From the NCBI RefSeq assembly GCF_945952405.1, contig NZ_CAMFIA010000002.1, positions 1 through 64,000 of the forward strand: a DNA stretch of 64,000 nucleotides, read 5' to 3'. Source of the stretch: an uncultured Stenotrophomonas sp. GTDB taxonomy: Bacteria > Pseudomonadota > Gammaproteobacteria > Xanthomonadales > Xanthomonadaceae. Positions 11,203-19,446 of the stretch are shown here, piece after piece. A program made the translations under genes and the position numbers. Each line of letters opens with the position of its first letter. Position 1 is the stretch's first letter. A model generated the notes under the pieces. It made no database searches. It was not told where the DNA came from and saw only the letters and a program-made list of their open reading frames with translations.

Positions 11203-11727
11203 TCAGCCCTCGCCGGCGTGGTCTTCTAGCAGCAGCGGCGGCTTGCCGCGCTTGGCCCGGAAGTAATTGGTCAGGCGCGTGCTGGCCTCCTTGGCCAGCA
11301 CCCCGCCGTGGATCTCCACGCGGTGATTGTGGCGGGCATCGCCAAGCAGGTCGAACACGCTGCCGCAGGCCCCGGTCTTGGGGTCGCTGGCGCCGTAGAC
11401 CAGTCGCGACACACGCGCATGCACGATCGCCATCGCGCACATCGCGCAGGGCTCCAGGGTCACGTACAGGGTGCTGCCGAGCAGGCGATGGTTGGCCAGC
11501 AGGCGGCCGCCCGCGCGCATCGCCACAATCTCGGCATGCGCGCTGGGGTCGTGCGAGGCGATGTTGAGGTTCCAGCCCTCTCCCAGCAACTGGCCATCGG
11601 CCCCGACCAGCACCGCCCCTACCGGAATCTCATCGAACTCGCGCTGCGCGCGCTCGGCCAGCGCCAGCGCGTGGCGCATCCAGCGTTCATCGGCGTCGTG
11701 CACCGGTACACCCAAGGCATCGGTCAT
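11203..11727 (-). CDS. tadA: tRNA-specific adenosine deaminase
   Basis: A 174-residue zinc deaminase that converts A34 to inosine in tRNA-Arg(ACG). The active site HAE (64-66) supplies a zinc ligand and the proton-shuttling Glu, and PCAMC (93-97) gives the two zinc cysteines. DPKTGACGS and a C-terminal LTNYFRAKR are further TadA features. It is probably co-transcribed with orn, which follows. Confidence 0.95.
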   Translation of the reverse strand: MTDALGVPVHDADERWMRHALALAERAQREFDEIPVGAVLVGADGQLLGEGWNLNIASHDPSAHAEIVAMRAGGRLLANHRLLGSTLYVTLEPCAMCAMAIVHARVSRLVYGASDPKTGACGSVFDLLGDARHNHRVEIHGGVLAKEASTRLTNYFRAKRGKPPLLLEDHAGEG

Positions 11728-11796
11728 GGCGGTTCTCGCGTTTCAACTGGGCCAGGATGGCCGCCGGGGACGCATTGTACGCCCCGTACCGTGCAG

Positions 11797-12162
11797 CTAC
11801 CGACAACCCGCGTCGAAGCGCTCGCGGGCCGCGTCCAGCACCGGAAAATGGTGCTCGGCCCAGCGGTCCAGTGCCGCCAGCGTGTCCACCAGGCTGCGCG
11901 CAACGTCGGTCAGGCGGTATTCCACGTGCAGCGGCTTGCTGCCCAGGTCACAACGCTCGACCAGGCCATTGCGCTCCAGCTGGCGCAGGGTCTGGGTCAG
12001 CACCTTCTGCGAGATGCCTTCGATCTTCCGCAGCAGCGCACCGTTGCGCTGCGGGCCGTGCGCCAGCGCCGGCAACAGCAGCATCACCCATTTGCCGGAG
12101 ATCAGCGCCAGCGCATCGCGTGCCGAGCAATCGGCGGCATAGACATCACCAGGATGGGCCAT
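11797..12162 (-). CDS. HxlR-type winged-helix transcriptional regulator
   Basis: A 121-residue HxlR family regulator. CSARDALALISGKWVMLLLP, the helix-turn-helix ISQKVLTQTLRQLERNGLVER and the wing PLHVEYRLTDVARSL are characteristic. The start at MAHPGDVYAAD has GAGGT five bases upstream; a longer in-frame ORF to 12267 has no support. It faces the flavodoxin-fold oxidoreductase across 78 bp, a common layout in which the HxlR protein represses the divergent reductase gene in response to electrophiles. The redox cysteine near the start (CSA) fits that idea but is inference. Confidence 0.88.
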   Translation of the reverse strand: MAHPGDVYAADCSARDALALISGKWVMLLLPALAHGPQRNGALLRKIEGISQKVLTQTLRQLERNGLVERCDLGSKPLHVEYRLTDVARSLVDTLAALDRWAEHHFPVLDAARERFDAGCR

Positions 12163-12240
12163 GGTTACCTCAAGGTGCGTAATTGCCGGGGCATTCCGGC
12201 ACCGCGAGGATGGTCGCACACTCCACCACCGCCCTGCCCC

Positions 12241-13008
12241 ATGCGCGCACTGATCCTGCTGGCCCATCCCGAACCCCGCTCATTCAATGCCCACCTGGCC
12301 GTACAGGCCGCCGCGCAGCTTCAGCACGAAGGCCTGCGCGCAGACGTGGTCGATCTGTACGCGGATGGGTTCGATCCACTCGAAGCCGAGCATCAGCATC
12401 CCCAACGCCTGCAACCTGACCGCTTCGACGCCCAGCGCGAGCAGCGCCATGCTGCCGAGCAGGGCCATCTGCCCACCGATGTGCAGCGCCACCTGGGCTT
12501 GCTGAAGGCCGCAGACCTGCTGATCCTGCAATTCCCGCTGTGGTGGTTCGCCGCACCGGCCGTGCTCAAGGGCTGGCTGGACCGGGTGCTGGTCTATGGG
12601 CCGGTCTACAACAGCCGCCAGCGCCACGAACACGGCGTGATGCAGGGCAAGCGTGCGCTGCTGAGCGTCACCACCGGCTCATCAGCACGCGCATGTGCGG
12701 TCGATGGCCGCGAAGGCGATACCCGGCTGCTGCTGTGGCCGCTGATGTACAGCCTGCGCTACATCGGCTTCGAGGTGATGCAACCGCATATCGTGCACGG
12801 CGTGCGCTCCGGCCTGCGCGGCGAACACGCGCAGGCGCACGATGCCGCGTTGGCCGCTGCCACCCACGCCTACCGCGAGCGGCTGGCACAGTGGCGGCAG
12901 TGGCCGACCATGCCCTTCAACGACAGCGGGGACTTCGAGCAGGGCGTGGCGCTGCGCGCGGAGGCACCGGTCCACAGCCCCTTCATCCGGCATCGCGACG
13001 AGGCGTGA
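12241..13008 (+). CDS. NAD(P)H dehydrogenase (quinone), flavodoxin-like fold
   Basis: A 255-residue member of the NQO1/MdaB/KefF-like flavoprotein family. The start MRALILLAHPEPRSFNAHLA is the family's first beta strand and phosphate-binding loop. LLILQFPLWWFAAPAVLKGW at about 99-118 is the usual flavin-contact segment, and LDRVLVYGPVYNS follows. It would carry out two-electron reduction of quinones. Divergence from an HxlR gene suggests inducible expression. The ATG is followed by a typical N-terminus, and no obvious strong Shine-Dalgarno precedes it. Confidence 0.88.
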   Translation: MRALILLAHPEPRSFNAHLAVQAAAQLQHEGLRADVVDLYADGFDPLEAEHQHPQRLQPDRFDAQREQRHAAEQGHLPTDVQRHLGLLKAADLLILQFPLWWFAAPAVLKGWLDRVLVYGPVYNSRQRHEHGVMQGKRALLSVTTGSSARACAVDGREGDTRLLLWPLMYSLRYIGFEVMQPHIVHGVRSGLRGEHAQAHDAALAAATHAYRERLAQWRQWPTMPFNDSGDFEQGVALRAEAPVHSPFIRHRDEA

Positions 13009-13076
13009 ATCCACCGCTGCAGGTGCAGCCGCGAAGCCTCATACTGCGCACTGTCCCGAAGCACCTTGGTGAACCC

Positions 13077-13514
13077 ATGACCACCCTGCGCCCCTCGCGC
13101 GCCGACGACGGCGCCGCCCTTGTCGATCTCTGGCGACGCGCCGTCGATGCCACCCACGACTTCCTCTCTGCCGAAGACCGCCAGGCCATCGATGCCGAAG
13201 TGGTGGGCTTCCTGCCGCAGGCGCCGATGATCGTCGCCGTCGATGCGCACGACCGGCCGCAGGGCTTCATGCTGATCGACGGCACGCACATGGAAGCGCT
13301 GTTCATCGACCCCGACGTGCGTGGCACCGGCATCGGCCGGCAGCTGCTGTCGCAGGCGCTGGCCCTGCATCCGCAGCTGAGCACCGACGTCAACGCACAG
13401 AACGCGCAGGCGGTAGGTTTCTACCTGCGCATGGGCTTTGTGGAAACCGGGCGCTCCGCCGTGGATTCGCAGGGTCGTCCGTATCCGCTGATCCACCTTC
13501 GCCACCCGGGCTGA
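13077..13514 (+). CDS. GNAT family N-acetyltransferase (YjaB-like)
   Basis: A 145-residue GNAT enzyme. MTTLRPSRADDGAALVDLWRR is the N-terminal strand-helix; MEALFIDPDVRGTGIGRQLL carries the acetyl-CoA pyrophosphate-binding V-R-G-x-G-I-G motif; DVNAQNAQAVGFYLRMGF is the C-terminal N-x-x-A-x-x-F-Y motif. Overall arrangement resembles YjaB/YiiD-type enzymes of unknown substrate. It starts 68 bp after the quinone reductase gene and could share its transcript. Confidence 0.85.
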   Translation: MTTLRPSRADDGAALVDLWRRAVDATHDFLSAEDRQAIDAEVVGFLPQAPMIVAVDAHDRPQGFMLIDGTHMEALFIDPDVRGTGIGRQLLSQALALHPQLSTDVNAQNAQAVGFYLRMGFVETGRSAVDSQGRPYPLIHLRHPG

Positions 13515-13571
13515 CATCTGCACGCCGCCGCCGCGTGCTAGCGTGGCGGTCTTTGCCAAGGAGTGCCGTGC

Positions 13572-13778
13572 ATGGAAGGTGGTAAAGCCCTGTTGACGCT
13601 GTTCGCGCTTGCACTCAGCCTGGCCTGGATCCTGGTGCCGTTCGCCATCTTCGCCGTGCGCAACCTGCTGCGCGAGATACTGCTCGAGCAGCGTCGTACC
13701 AACACGCTGCTCGAACACATCGGCGGCTACCGCATTCCCAGGCCGCAACCCGAACCTACGCCCTGGCGCGCGCCCTGA
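13572..13778 (+). CDS. Small single-pass membrane protein
   Basis: A 68-residue protein with one strong hydrophobic segment (ALLTLFALALSLAWILVPFAIFAV, about residues 6-29) followed by a basic, amphipathic helix (RNLLREILLEQRRTNTLLEHI) and a proline-rich tail. AAGGAG lies eight bases before the chosen ATG; a GTG at 13563 in the same frame overlaps that site and is rejected. Function is unknown; it resembles short membrane-anchored coiled-coil proteins. Confidence 0.7.
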   Translation: MEGGKALLTLFALALSLAWILVPFAIFAVRNLLREILLEQRRTNTLLEHIGGYRIPRPQPEPTPWRAP

Positions 13779-13800
13779 GCTGCGGCGTGCAAGGCCTGGA

Positions 13801-14307
13801 TCAGGCCGTCGCCTCGAACGCCGGCGAGTACTGCACTTCGCCCTGCGCCATCGGAGGATGCAGGCACAGCGCCTGGAAGTATTCCGCCGGCACCCCCGGC
13901 AACAGCAGGCCCGGCTCGGCGCGGAAGCCGAAGCGTCCGTAGTAGCCCGGCTCGCCCAGCAGCACGCAACCGCGTGCCCCCTGCTGCCGCAGGGCGTCGA
14001 GCGCCGCCTGCATCAATGCCGTACCCACGCCCTGCCCCTGCCACGCGGGCTGCACCGAAATCGGGCCCAGGCCGAACCAGGCGGGGCTGCCATCACTGAT
14101 CGTCACCGGCGACAGCGCCACGTGGCCAATCACTACGCCGTCGTTCTCGGCGACAAGCGAAACACGCAGCTCGCCCCGCGAACGCAACGCATCGACGATG
14201 AACTGCTCGGTGTGGCTGCTGTGCGGGGCCTCACGGAACGCGGCCTCGGTCAGCGCATGGATGGCGGCGTGATCGCCCGGGGATTCGGCACGGAGTCGGA
14301 GGGTCAT
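13801..14307 (-). CDS. GNAT family N-acetyltransferase (YhbS-like)
   Basis: A 168-residue acetyltransferase. GHVALSPVTISDGSPAWFGLGPISVQPAWQGQGVGTAL holds the acetyl-CoA motif Q-x-x-G-x-G, followed by GCVLLGEPGYYGRFGF, which is distinctive of the YhbS-like subgroup. Substrate is unknown. It is convergent with the small membrane protein gene. Confidence 0.87.
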   Translation of the reverse strand: MTLRLRAESPGDHAAIHALTEAAFREAPHSSHTEQFIVDALRSRGELRVSLVAENDGVVIGHVALSPVTISDGSPAWFGLGPISVQPAWQGQGVGTALMQAALDALRQQGARGCVLLGEPGYYGRFGFRAEPGLLLPGVPAEYFQALCLHPPMAQGEVQYSPAFEATA

Positions 14308-14541
14308 GCTGTTCTTCTACGGTAGGGGTGCCCACGGCGGGGCCGGATGCACGCGGCGCCGCGCCTCGACAAACGCGGATTCACCTTTGTCATCTCCAGG
14401 TTAATCCAATAACGCATGTCACAGAATAAGATCGGCATTGACAGGGTACGTCAATTTTTCGCCACTACAGCGCCTGCAACGCTGGAATCACGTCATGGCA
14501 GCGCCCCATAATCGGGGTGCCTCTCATCAAGGAATCGAGGC

Positions 14542-14970
14542 TTGCATGGAACGCCCTCTCCACAACGGCACGCAGGAAGCACTTTGCCACTAGCACCTCG
14601 CCACCGCCTCTGCATCGGCCTGGCCTGTGCCGGCGCGCTCTGCGTCGGCCTGCCTGCCCTGACGTGGTCGACGCTGCGCGCCGATCCTGCGCCTGGCCAG
14701 CCGCCGGTGCCGCTCTCTGCCAGTCCCGCACACGATCCTGCGACCCTGCGCCTGCGGCTGTTCGGCAGGGACTACGGCAGCGTGCACCTGGACCTGCTCG
14801 ACGAGAACTACTACCACGGCGGCTTCCGGCACTGGCTCCGCAATGGACTGGGCAACGTGTGGCAAGCCCTGACCACGCGCGAGGACCGTCGTCACCTGCC
14901 CTCGTACCGCGAGGAATTCTCCGATGCCCCCGCCGTGGCACCGCCCCCCGAACGGAACGTCCCGCCATGA
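14542..14970 (+). CDS. Hypothetical protein, short relative of the downstream immunity-like protein
   Basis: A 142-residue protein starting at TTG with AAGGA eight bases upstream; a weaker second TTG candidate is at 14584. A hydrophobic segment (LCIGLACAGALCVGLPALTW, about 23-42) suggests a signal anchor. The region around residues 75-105, with VHLDLLDENYYHGGFRHW, lines up by eye with VYLDRMLDEDYYGRGVCRW of the 231-residue protein that follows, so this may be a shortened paralogue keeping only the central motif. It overlaps the next gene by 4 bp (ATGA), implying one operon with the immunity-like gene and the lipase effector. Its role is unknown; residual or accessory immunity is inference. 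Confidence 0.6.
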   Translation: MHGTPSPQRHAGSTLPLAPRHRLCIGLACAGALCVGLPALTWSTLRADPAPGQPPVPLSASPAHDPATLRLRLFGRDYGSVHLDLLDENYYHGGFRHWLRNGLGNVWQALTTREDRRHLPSYREEFSDAPAVAPPPERNVPP

Positions 14971-15662
14971 CCGACCGCCCTTCCCCCCTTCATTCCAGGA
15001 GGCCGACATTGCGCCCTACATTGATCCCGTGCCTTGCTCTGCTTCTGTTGACCGCTTGCCATCCGGAGACCGCCATGAACCAGGAACGTGCCGCTGCTGA
15101 AGCCGATGTCGCCCAGGGTGGGCGCGGCCTCGCCAAGCTCAACCCCAACCCGCGCAAGGCCTATGAACTGGTGCTGCGCCTGAAGGACGCCCCCGGCGAT
15201 TTCGCGGTGGTCGAGGGCGTCGCCCAGTACGATGTCAGCAACGAAGACCAGTGCGGCCACATCGAGCCGGCCACCGGCACCGCGGCACGCATCACCAGCC
15301 AGGAACCGGTGCAGCTGCGCAAGATTACCGACGGCGAGTATCGCGGCACCGTCTATCTCGACCGCATGCTGGATGAGGACTACTACGGCCGCGGCGTCTG
15401 CCGGTGGCAGTTCAGCGGTGCCGGCGCGATGCTGAAGGCCACCGGCGCCGAAGGCGAGACCCGCTTCCTGACCTTCGTCGACGCCAAGCCGCTGACCGAA
15501 GGCAGCGCGCACACCCTCTACTATCCGGACGCGGCCTATCCGCGCGCGCCGCTGGCAGCCGACTATCCGGCCACCGGCAAATCCAACCCTGCCGACTACG
15601 TCGCCGAGCTGCAGGGCAAGCTGTTCACCATGAGCCTCAGCGCCAGTGAGGTCACCCCATGA
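14967..15662 (+). CDS. Lipoprotein, predicted immunity protein for the downstream lipase effector
   Basis: A 231-residue predicted lipoprotein. The hydrophobic signal PCLALLLLTACHPE has a lipobox cysteine near residue 31. The mature part shows NPNPRKAYELVLRLKDAPGD, a single DQCG, then MLDEDYYGRGVCRWQF and a final LFTMSLS strand. The same skeleton (N-P-x-P...DAP...DYxGxGxCxW...FFTIEIS) recurs in the three lipoproteins at 21297-23539. It overlaps both neighbours by 4 bp (ATGA), and a gene directly upstream of and coupled to an X-T4SS lipase effector is the usual place for the cognate periplasmic inhibitor. Binding to the lipase is inferred. Confidence 0.75.
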   Translation: MTDRPSPLHSRRPTLRPTLIPCLALLLLTACHPETAMNQERAAAEADVAQGGRGLAKLNPNPRKAYELVLRLKDAPGDFAVVEGVAQYDVSNEDQCGHIEPATGTAARITSQEPVQLRKITDGEYRGTVYLDRMLDEDYYGRGVCRWQFSGAGAMLKATGAEGETRFLTFVDAKPLTEGSAHTLYYPDAAYPRAPLAADYPATGKSNPADYVAELQGKLFTMSLSASEVTP

Positions 15663-16984
15663 CCATCACCAGCCAGGACTATGCCGCGCTGTCCGATGAC
15701 GCCTACAAGGATCGCGCGGTCGGTCGGCGCGCGCCGGGCCAGGAAGAGAAAGTCATCCTCAACGGGCACGAGTACAAGGTACTGCAGCACGTCGACAACC
15801 GGCTCAATGGCTATCAGGGCACCATCTACCAGCGCACCGATACCAACGAGATCGTCGTCGCCCACCGCGGCACGGAGCAGATCGCCCGTGATGCGATCCT
15901 CACCGATGGCGGCATGGTGGTGGCGCGGACCAACGTCCAGGCCCCCGATGCGATCGCCCTGACCCGCAGTGCGCTGGATATCGCCAAGCAGGACGCCGCG
16001 TTCGGTGGACGAGCCCCGCAGGTCACCGTCACCGGCCACTCGCTCGGTGGCGCCCTGGCCCAGATCACCTCGCACCACTTCAACGTCAAGGGCGAGACCT
16101 TCAACGCCTACGGCGCGGTCAGCCTCAGCTACCGCATTCCGGAAGGCGGCAACACCATGATCAACCATGTCATGGCGTCGGATCCGGTCAGCGCAGCCTC
16201 GCCGCACTTCGGCCAGGTGCGTGTCTACGCCAAGCCCGACGAGATCAAGACCCTCGCCGCAAACGGCTTCAGCAACCATCCGCTGCGCGACCTGATTCCG
16301 GACCGCCCGATCATCGCCGCCAGCAGCTCCTTCGGCGCGCACAAGCTGGGCAACTTCCTCGGCGACGGCTCGGTGCTGAAGCACCCGGAAACGCAGAAGC
16401 TGGCCAAGGACAACGCGAAGATGATCGAGGAGTACCGCGACGATGTCGAATCGCTGCGTCGCGGTGTCACCCGCGCCGCACGCGGCATTCCGGGCGGTGC
16501 CATCGACCTGTACGACCACCTCCGCGGCCCGTTGCAACCGGGTGAGCCGGCACGCCGCGAGGCCGACAAGCACGGCCAACACACCAGCATGCTGCGCATG
16601 GACGATGCCAACCATCTCGGCAACCCGCTGTTCAACGATGCGATCCGTGGCGTGCACGCGCAGGACGTGCGGGTCGGCCGCGTGCCGGACGTGATGAGCA
16701 CGCAGCTGGCCGGCAGCCTGGCCGCCGAAATGCACGCCGCCGGCGGCAAGCGCATCGACGAGGTGGTGATGAGCGCCGATGCCTCGCGCAGCTTCGCGGT
16801 GCAGGGCCAGGGCGGCGACCCGGCCCACCTGCGCGTGTCGGTGGATACCGCCGTAGCGATGAACACGCCGCTGGAGCAGAGCAGCCAGCGCATCGACCAG
16901 CAGGCCGCAGGTCAGCGCCTGGCGCTGGAACGTGACCAGCAGCTGGAACAGCAGCAGAACCAGACCCGCAGCCTGCAGGCCTGA
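15659..16984 (+). CDS. X-T4SS lipase effector (class 3 lipase domain plus XVIPCD)
   Basis: A 441-residue predicted antibacterial effector. The N-terminal 1-235 is a class 3 lipase: VAHRGTEQ (68-74), nucleophile Ser128 in GHSLGG, and probable triad Asp175 (ASDPVSAASPHFG) and His228 (FGAHKLGNFL). No signal peptide is present, as expected for T4SS cargo. The C-terminal ~130 residues show the XVIPCD pattern: NPLFNDAIRGV at 322-332, then RIDEVVMSADASRSFAVQGQ, RVSVDTAVAMNTPLEQSSQ and a Gln-rich tail. XVIPCD is the established VirD4-binding signal of Xanthomonadales T4SS effectors. Its genes are translationally coupled to the predicted immunity gene. Confidence 0.9.
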   Translation: MTITSQDYAALSDDAYKDRAVGRRAPGQEEKVILNGHEYKVLQHVDNRLNGYQGTIYQRTDTNEIVVAHRGTEQIARDAILTDGGMVVARTNVQAPDAIALTRSALDIAKQDAAFGGRAPQVTVTGHSLGGALAQITSHHFNVKGETFNAYGAVSLSYRIPEGGNTMINHVMASDPVSAASPHFGQVRVYAKPDEIKTLAANGFSNHPLRDLIPDRPIIAASSSFGAHKLGNFLGDGSVLKHPETQKLAKDNAKMIEEYRDDVESLRRGVTRAARGIPGGAIDLYDHLRGPLQPGEPARREADKHGQHTSMLRMDDANHLGNPLFNDAIRGVHAQDVRVGRVPDVMSTQLAGSLAAEMHAAGGKRIDEVVMSADASRSFAVQGQGGDPAHLRVSVDTAVAMNTPLEQSSQRIDQQAAGQRLALERDQQLEQQQNQTRSLQA

Positions 16985-16994
16985 TCGGTATCAC

Positions 16995-17017
16995 GGGAGC
17001 CGGTCACACCGGCTCCC
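16995..17017. terminator. Hairpin between convergent genes
   Basis: A perfect 9-bp stem GGGAGCCGG / CCGGCTCCC with a TCACA loop. It lies 10 bp past the lipase stop and 21 bp past the stop of the opposite gene, so it could serve both directions. There is no T-run, so activity as an intrinsic terminator is uncertain. Confidence 0.5.
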
Positions 17018-17038
17018 GCCTCATGCCCGCACCCCCGC

Positions 17039-18286
17039 TCAGGGGCTGGAGGCTGCGACCGGTGCCGATGCCGCGCTGGTCACGAACAGATCCGGCCCCG
17101 AATCCGGGAAGCCGCCACAGGCACGATCGCCCGGCGCGACCGGATCACACGGCCACTGGCTGCGCGACACCTTCTCACGCAGCTCGAAGCGATCGCCGGT
17201 CCAGACCACGAAGGCCAGGTGCTCGCGGTTCCAGTCACTGAACGCACGCGGGCCGCTCTTCTGCGCTGCCTCCGGGTACTGCACGAACCAGCGCATCGCC
17301 GGGCCGAACTGCAGCTTGCTGTGATCCAGGGTGATCCTGCCCTCGCGCGCCTGCTGCCGCGCACGATCGGCCTCGGCCACCTGCGGCATGGCCGGCAATG
17401 CCTCGGCCGAGACATCCCTCGGTGCCGCATCGCCGCGGACCTGGTACACGCGCTGGCTGACGTAGGCTTCGCGGCAATCGCCGGCGGGCACGCGCACTGG
17501 CTCCGCTGCGCCCGCGTCCTGCGCAGGCGTGCGGTCACTGCACTGGAACGGCGCCGATACCAGGTAGAAGGTGCTGTCGGCATCACGTCCCTCCAGCGAA
17601 CGCACCCAGACATCGCCCATGCGCACGAGGAAGTCCGGGCGCTGGCCGTAACCCGGCACGGCCTTGAACCAGACCTTGCGGCGCACCTCGCGTTCGCGCC
17701 AGCTGCGTGGCAGCAGGATGTCCTGCTCGGGCAACGCCACCAGCAGGGCCGCCAGGTGGTCCGGCATCTGCCCTTCGCAGGCGCCGATCAACAGATCGGC
17801 CTGGGTTGCCAGGCGCCCGGCAAGATCGACCGGGCAACGGGCGCCGAGCGCGCGCTCGGTGGCCTGCTCCGGTGGCAGCGGCACGATCGCCAGCGCCGGC
17901 GCTGCGGGAGGCGCCGCCGACACCGGCTCCGGCTCCAGCGCGGGCTCTGCGGATGCGGCAGGCACAGCGGGCGCGACCGGCGCGGCCGATCCAGGTGCCG
18001 GTACCGAGGTCGGCACCGGCGCGGCCGGGGGTGCCGGAGACGCTGGCGGCGCCGCCACGGCCACCGGCGCCGGTTCGGCGGCAAGCACCAGCTCAGCCGC
18101 CGCGGGTGCGGCGTCCGCCGCCGGCTCCGCGGCAGCGGGTGCCTGCGCGGCAGCGGGTGCAGCGTCCTGCGCCTGCGCCACCGCGGCGGCAAGCGTCAAC
18201 GACAGCAACCAGATCGGCGGCAGGCCGCGCCTGGCCGCAGTGAGGCGGGCAACGGTGGGCCCGAGCTCCGGGAGAACGATTCGCAT
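17039..18286 (-). CDS. Periplasmic protein with Ala/Pro-rich linker, unknown function
   Basis: A 415-residue protein. An N-terminal signal sequence (about 20-40, ending AAAVAQAQDA) is followed by roughly 110 residues of Ala/Pro/Glu low complexity and a globular C-terminal domain from about residue 145. That domain has two Cys pairs by eye (GARCPVDL...GACEG; CSDR...DCREA) and ends near RACGGFPDSGPDLF. AAGGA lies seven bases before the ATG. It is the last gene of a minus-strand group after the GH19 effector, so it may help protect the producer's wall or process peptidoglycan, but no family is recognised. Confidence 0.7.
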   Translation of the reverse strand: MRIVLPELGPTVARLTAARRGLPPIWLLSLTLAAAVAQAQDAAPAAAQAPAAAEPAADAAPAAAELVLAAEPAPVAVAAPPASPAPPAAPVPTSVPAPGSAAPVAPAVPAASAEPALEPEPVSAAPPAAPALAIVPLPPEQATERALGARCPVDLAGRLATQADLLIGACEGQMPDHLAALLVALPEQDILLPRSWREREVRRKVWFKAVPGYGQRPDFLVRMGDVWVRSLEGRDADSTFYLVSAPFQCSDRTPAQDAGAAEPVRVPAGDCREAYVSQRVYQVRGDAAPRDVSAEALPAMPQVAEADRARQQAREGRITLDHSKLQFGPAMRWFVQYPEAAQKSGPRAFSDWNREHLAFVVWTGDRFELREKVSRSQWPCDPVAPGDRACGGFPDSGPDLFVTSAASAPVAASSP

Positions 18287-18384
18287 GTGGTGTCCTTACG
18301 TTGGGTTTCCATGTCGGCGCCCGCAGGCGCCACGCGTCGTGCGTCCAGCACCTGCGGGCCTCCACCCCACAGGCGCGCTCCGGG

Positions 18385-19389
18385 TCAAAGCGATCGCGAG
18401 CGCTGCTCCTGCTCGCGCGCGACCGAAGTCGCCTGATCCTGCTGCGCAGCGCTGGCGGCCAGCTGCTGGCTGCTCTGGGCCAGCGGCTGCTGGGCGGCCT
18501 GCTCCCGGTCCACGGCAGCGCGCAGCATGGTGGGGTCGCCCAGCGTGCCCTGCACCGCAAACAGCGTGCGGCCATCGTTGCCGGCCAGCAGATGGTCAAT
18601 CCGCGCCATGCCAGCCTTGTGCGCGCCCAGCGCCAGTGCGCCAGCGGCATTGTCCAGCGCCTGCGCGCTGCCAAACCCGCCCTGCGGGCCCATCCGCTGC
18701 AACTGCCGGCGCGCATCGTTGAACAGCGCATTGCCGGGTTCGCCGGGATGCGACATGTCGCGCGGCGCATTCTGCGCCGGCGCACCGACTTCACCCCGGT
18801 CCAGTCGCGCCATCACGTCCGGCGTCAACTTCTGCTGCCAGGCATCGAAACGCTGCTGACGTGCCTCGATGCCATTCATCGCACCATTGATCGCACGCGT
18901 CGCTTCACGGACGTTCTCGCGGGCCGCCTCCGGCACGCGCGTCTGCCACTGCCACACCGCAATGCGGCCCGCGTGTTCGGGCTGCGCGGCCAGGTCCGGA
19001 TGATTCACCAGATCCAGGTCCAGCGCCTTGCCGGCACGCTCGTAATTTTCCTTGCCGACCAGCGGCAGATAGCCGCGGCCGTGATACTTCAGCGCATCGC
19101 CCGGCGCATCGTTGCCCATGCGGCCGCCGTACATCAGTTCGGCCAGATTCTCCGGGCGCCCGCGCAGCGCCTCCTGGCGCGCGTTTTCAAGCGCGCCATT
19201 GCCATTGCGCCACGCCGCCTCCACCGGGATCTGCGAGATGCCCCGGGTGAAGTTGAAACTCTCATTGAGCCGGCTCAGGCCACGGGACTCATGCCCGGCC
19301 TGCGCCATGAAGTTGGCCAGTTCCCGGGACGAGGTGATGCCGGCCTCCGTGGCCTGCCGCAGCAGCTGCGACTCTCTATCCTGCGACAC
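18385..19389 (-). CDS. X-T4SS peptidoglycan hydrolase effector (GH19-like domain plus XVIPCD)
   Basis: A 334-residue predicted effector. Residues ~1-195 resemble GH19 chitinase/lysozyme domains: ANFMAQAGHESRGLSRLNESFNF with the probable catalytic Glu near position 34, then ALKYHGRGYLPLVGKENYERAG, where family members have RGRGxxQLTGxxNY. The C-terminal ~120 residues are an XVIPCD: NALFNDARRQL, SAQALDNAAGALALGAHKAGM, IDHLLAGNDGRTLFAVQGTLGDP and a Gln-rich tail. No signal peptide. The GTG at 19389 has AGGAG seven bases upstream; a TTG two codons earlier is the alternative. It would cleave peptidoglycan in target cells after T4SS delivery. Confidence 0.88.
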   Translation of the reverse strand: MSQDRESQLLRQATEAGITSSRELANFMAQAGHESRGLSRLNESFNFTRGISQIPVEAAWRNGNGALENARQEALRGRPENLAELMYGGRMGNDAPGDALKYHGRGYLPLVGKENYERAGKALDLDLVNHPDLAAQPEHAGRIAVWQWQTRVPEAARENVREATRAINGAMNGIEARQQRFDAWQQKLTPDVMARLDRGEVGAPAQNAPRDMSHPGEPGNALFNDARRQLQRMGPQGGFGSAQALDNAAGALALGAHKAGMARIDHLLAGNDGRTLFAVQGTLGDPTMLRAAVDREQAAQQPLAQSSQQLAASAAQQDQATSVAREQEQRSRSL

Positions 19390-19446
19390 GGTCAAACTCC
19401 TGCTCGATCATCGTGGGGTACTCCTGCCTCCTCACCAGCACGGCAC

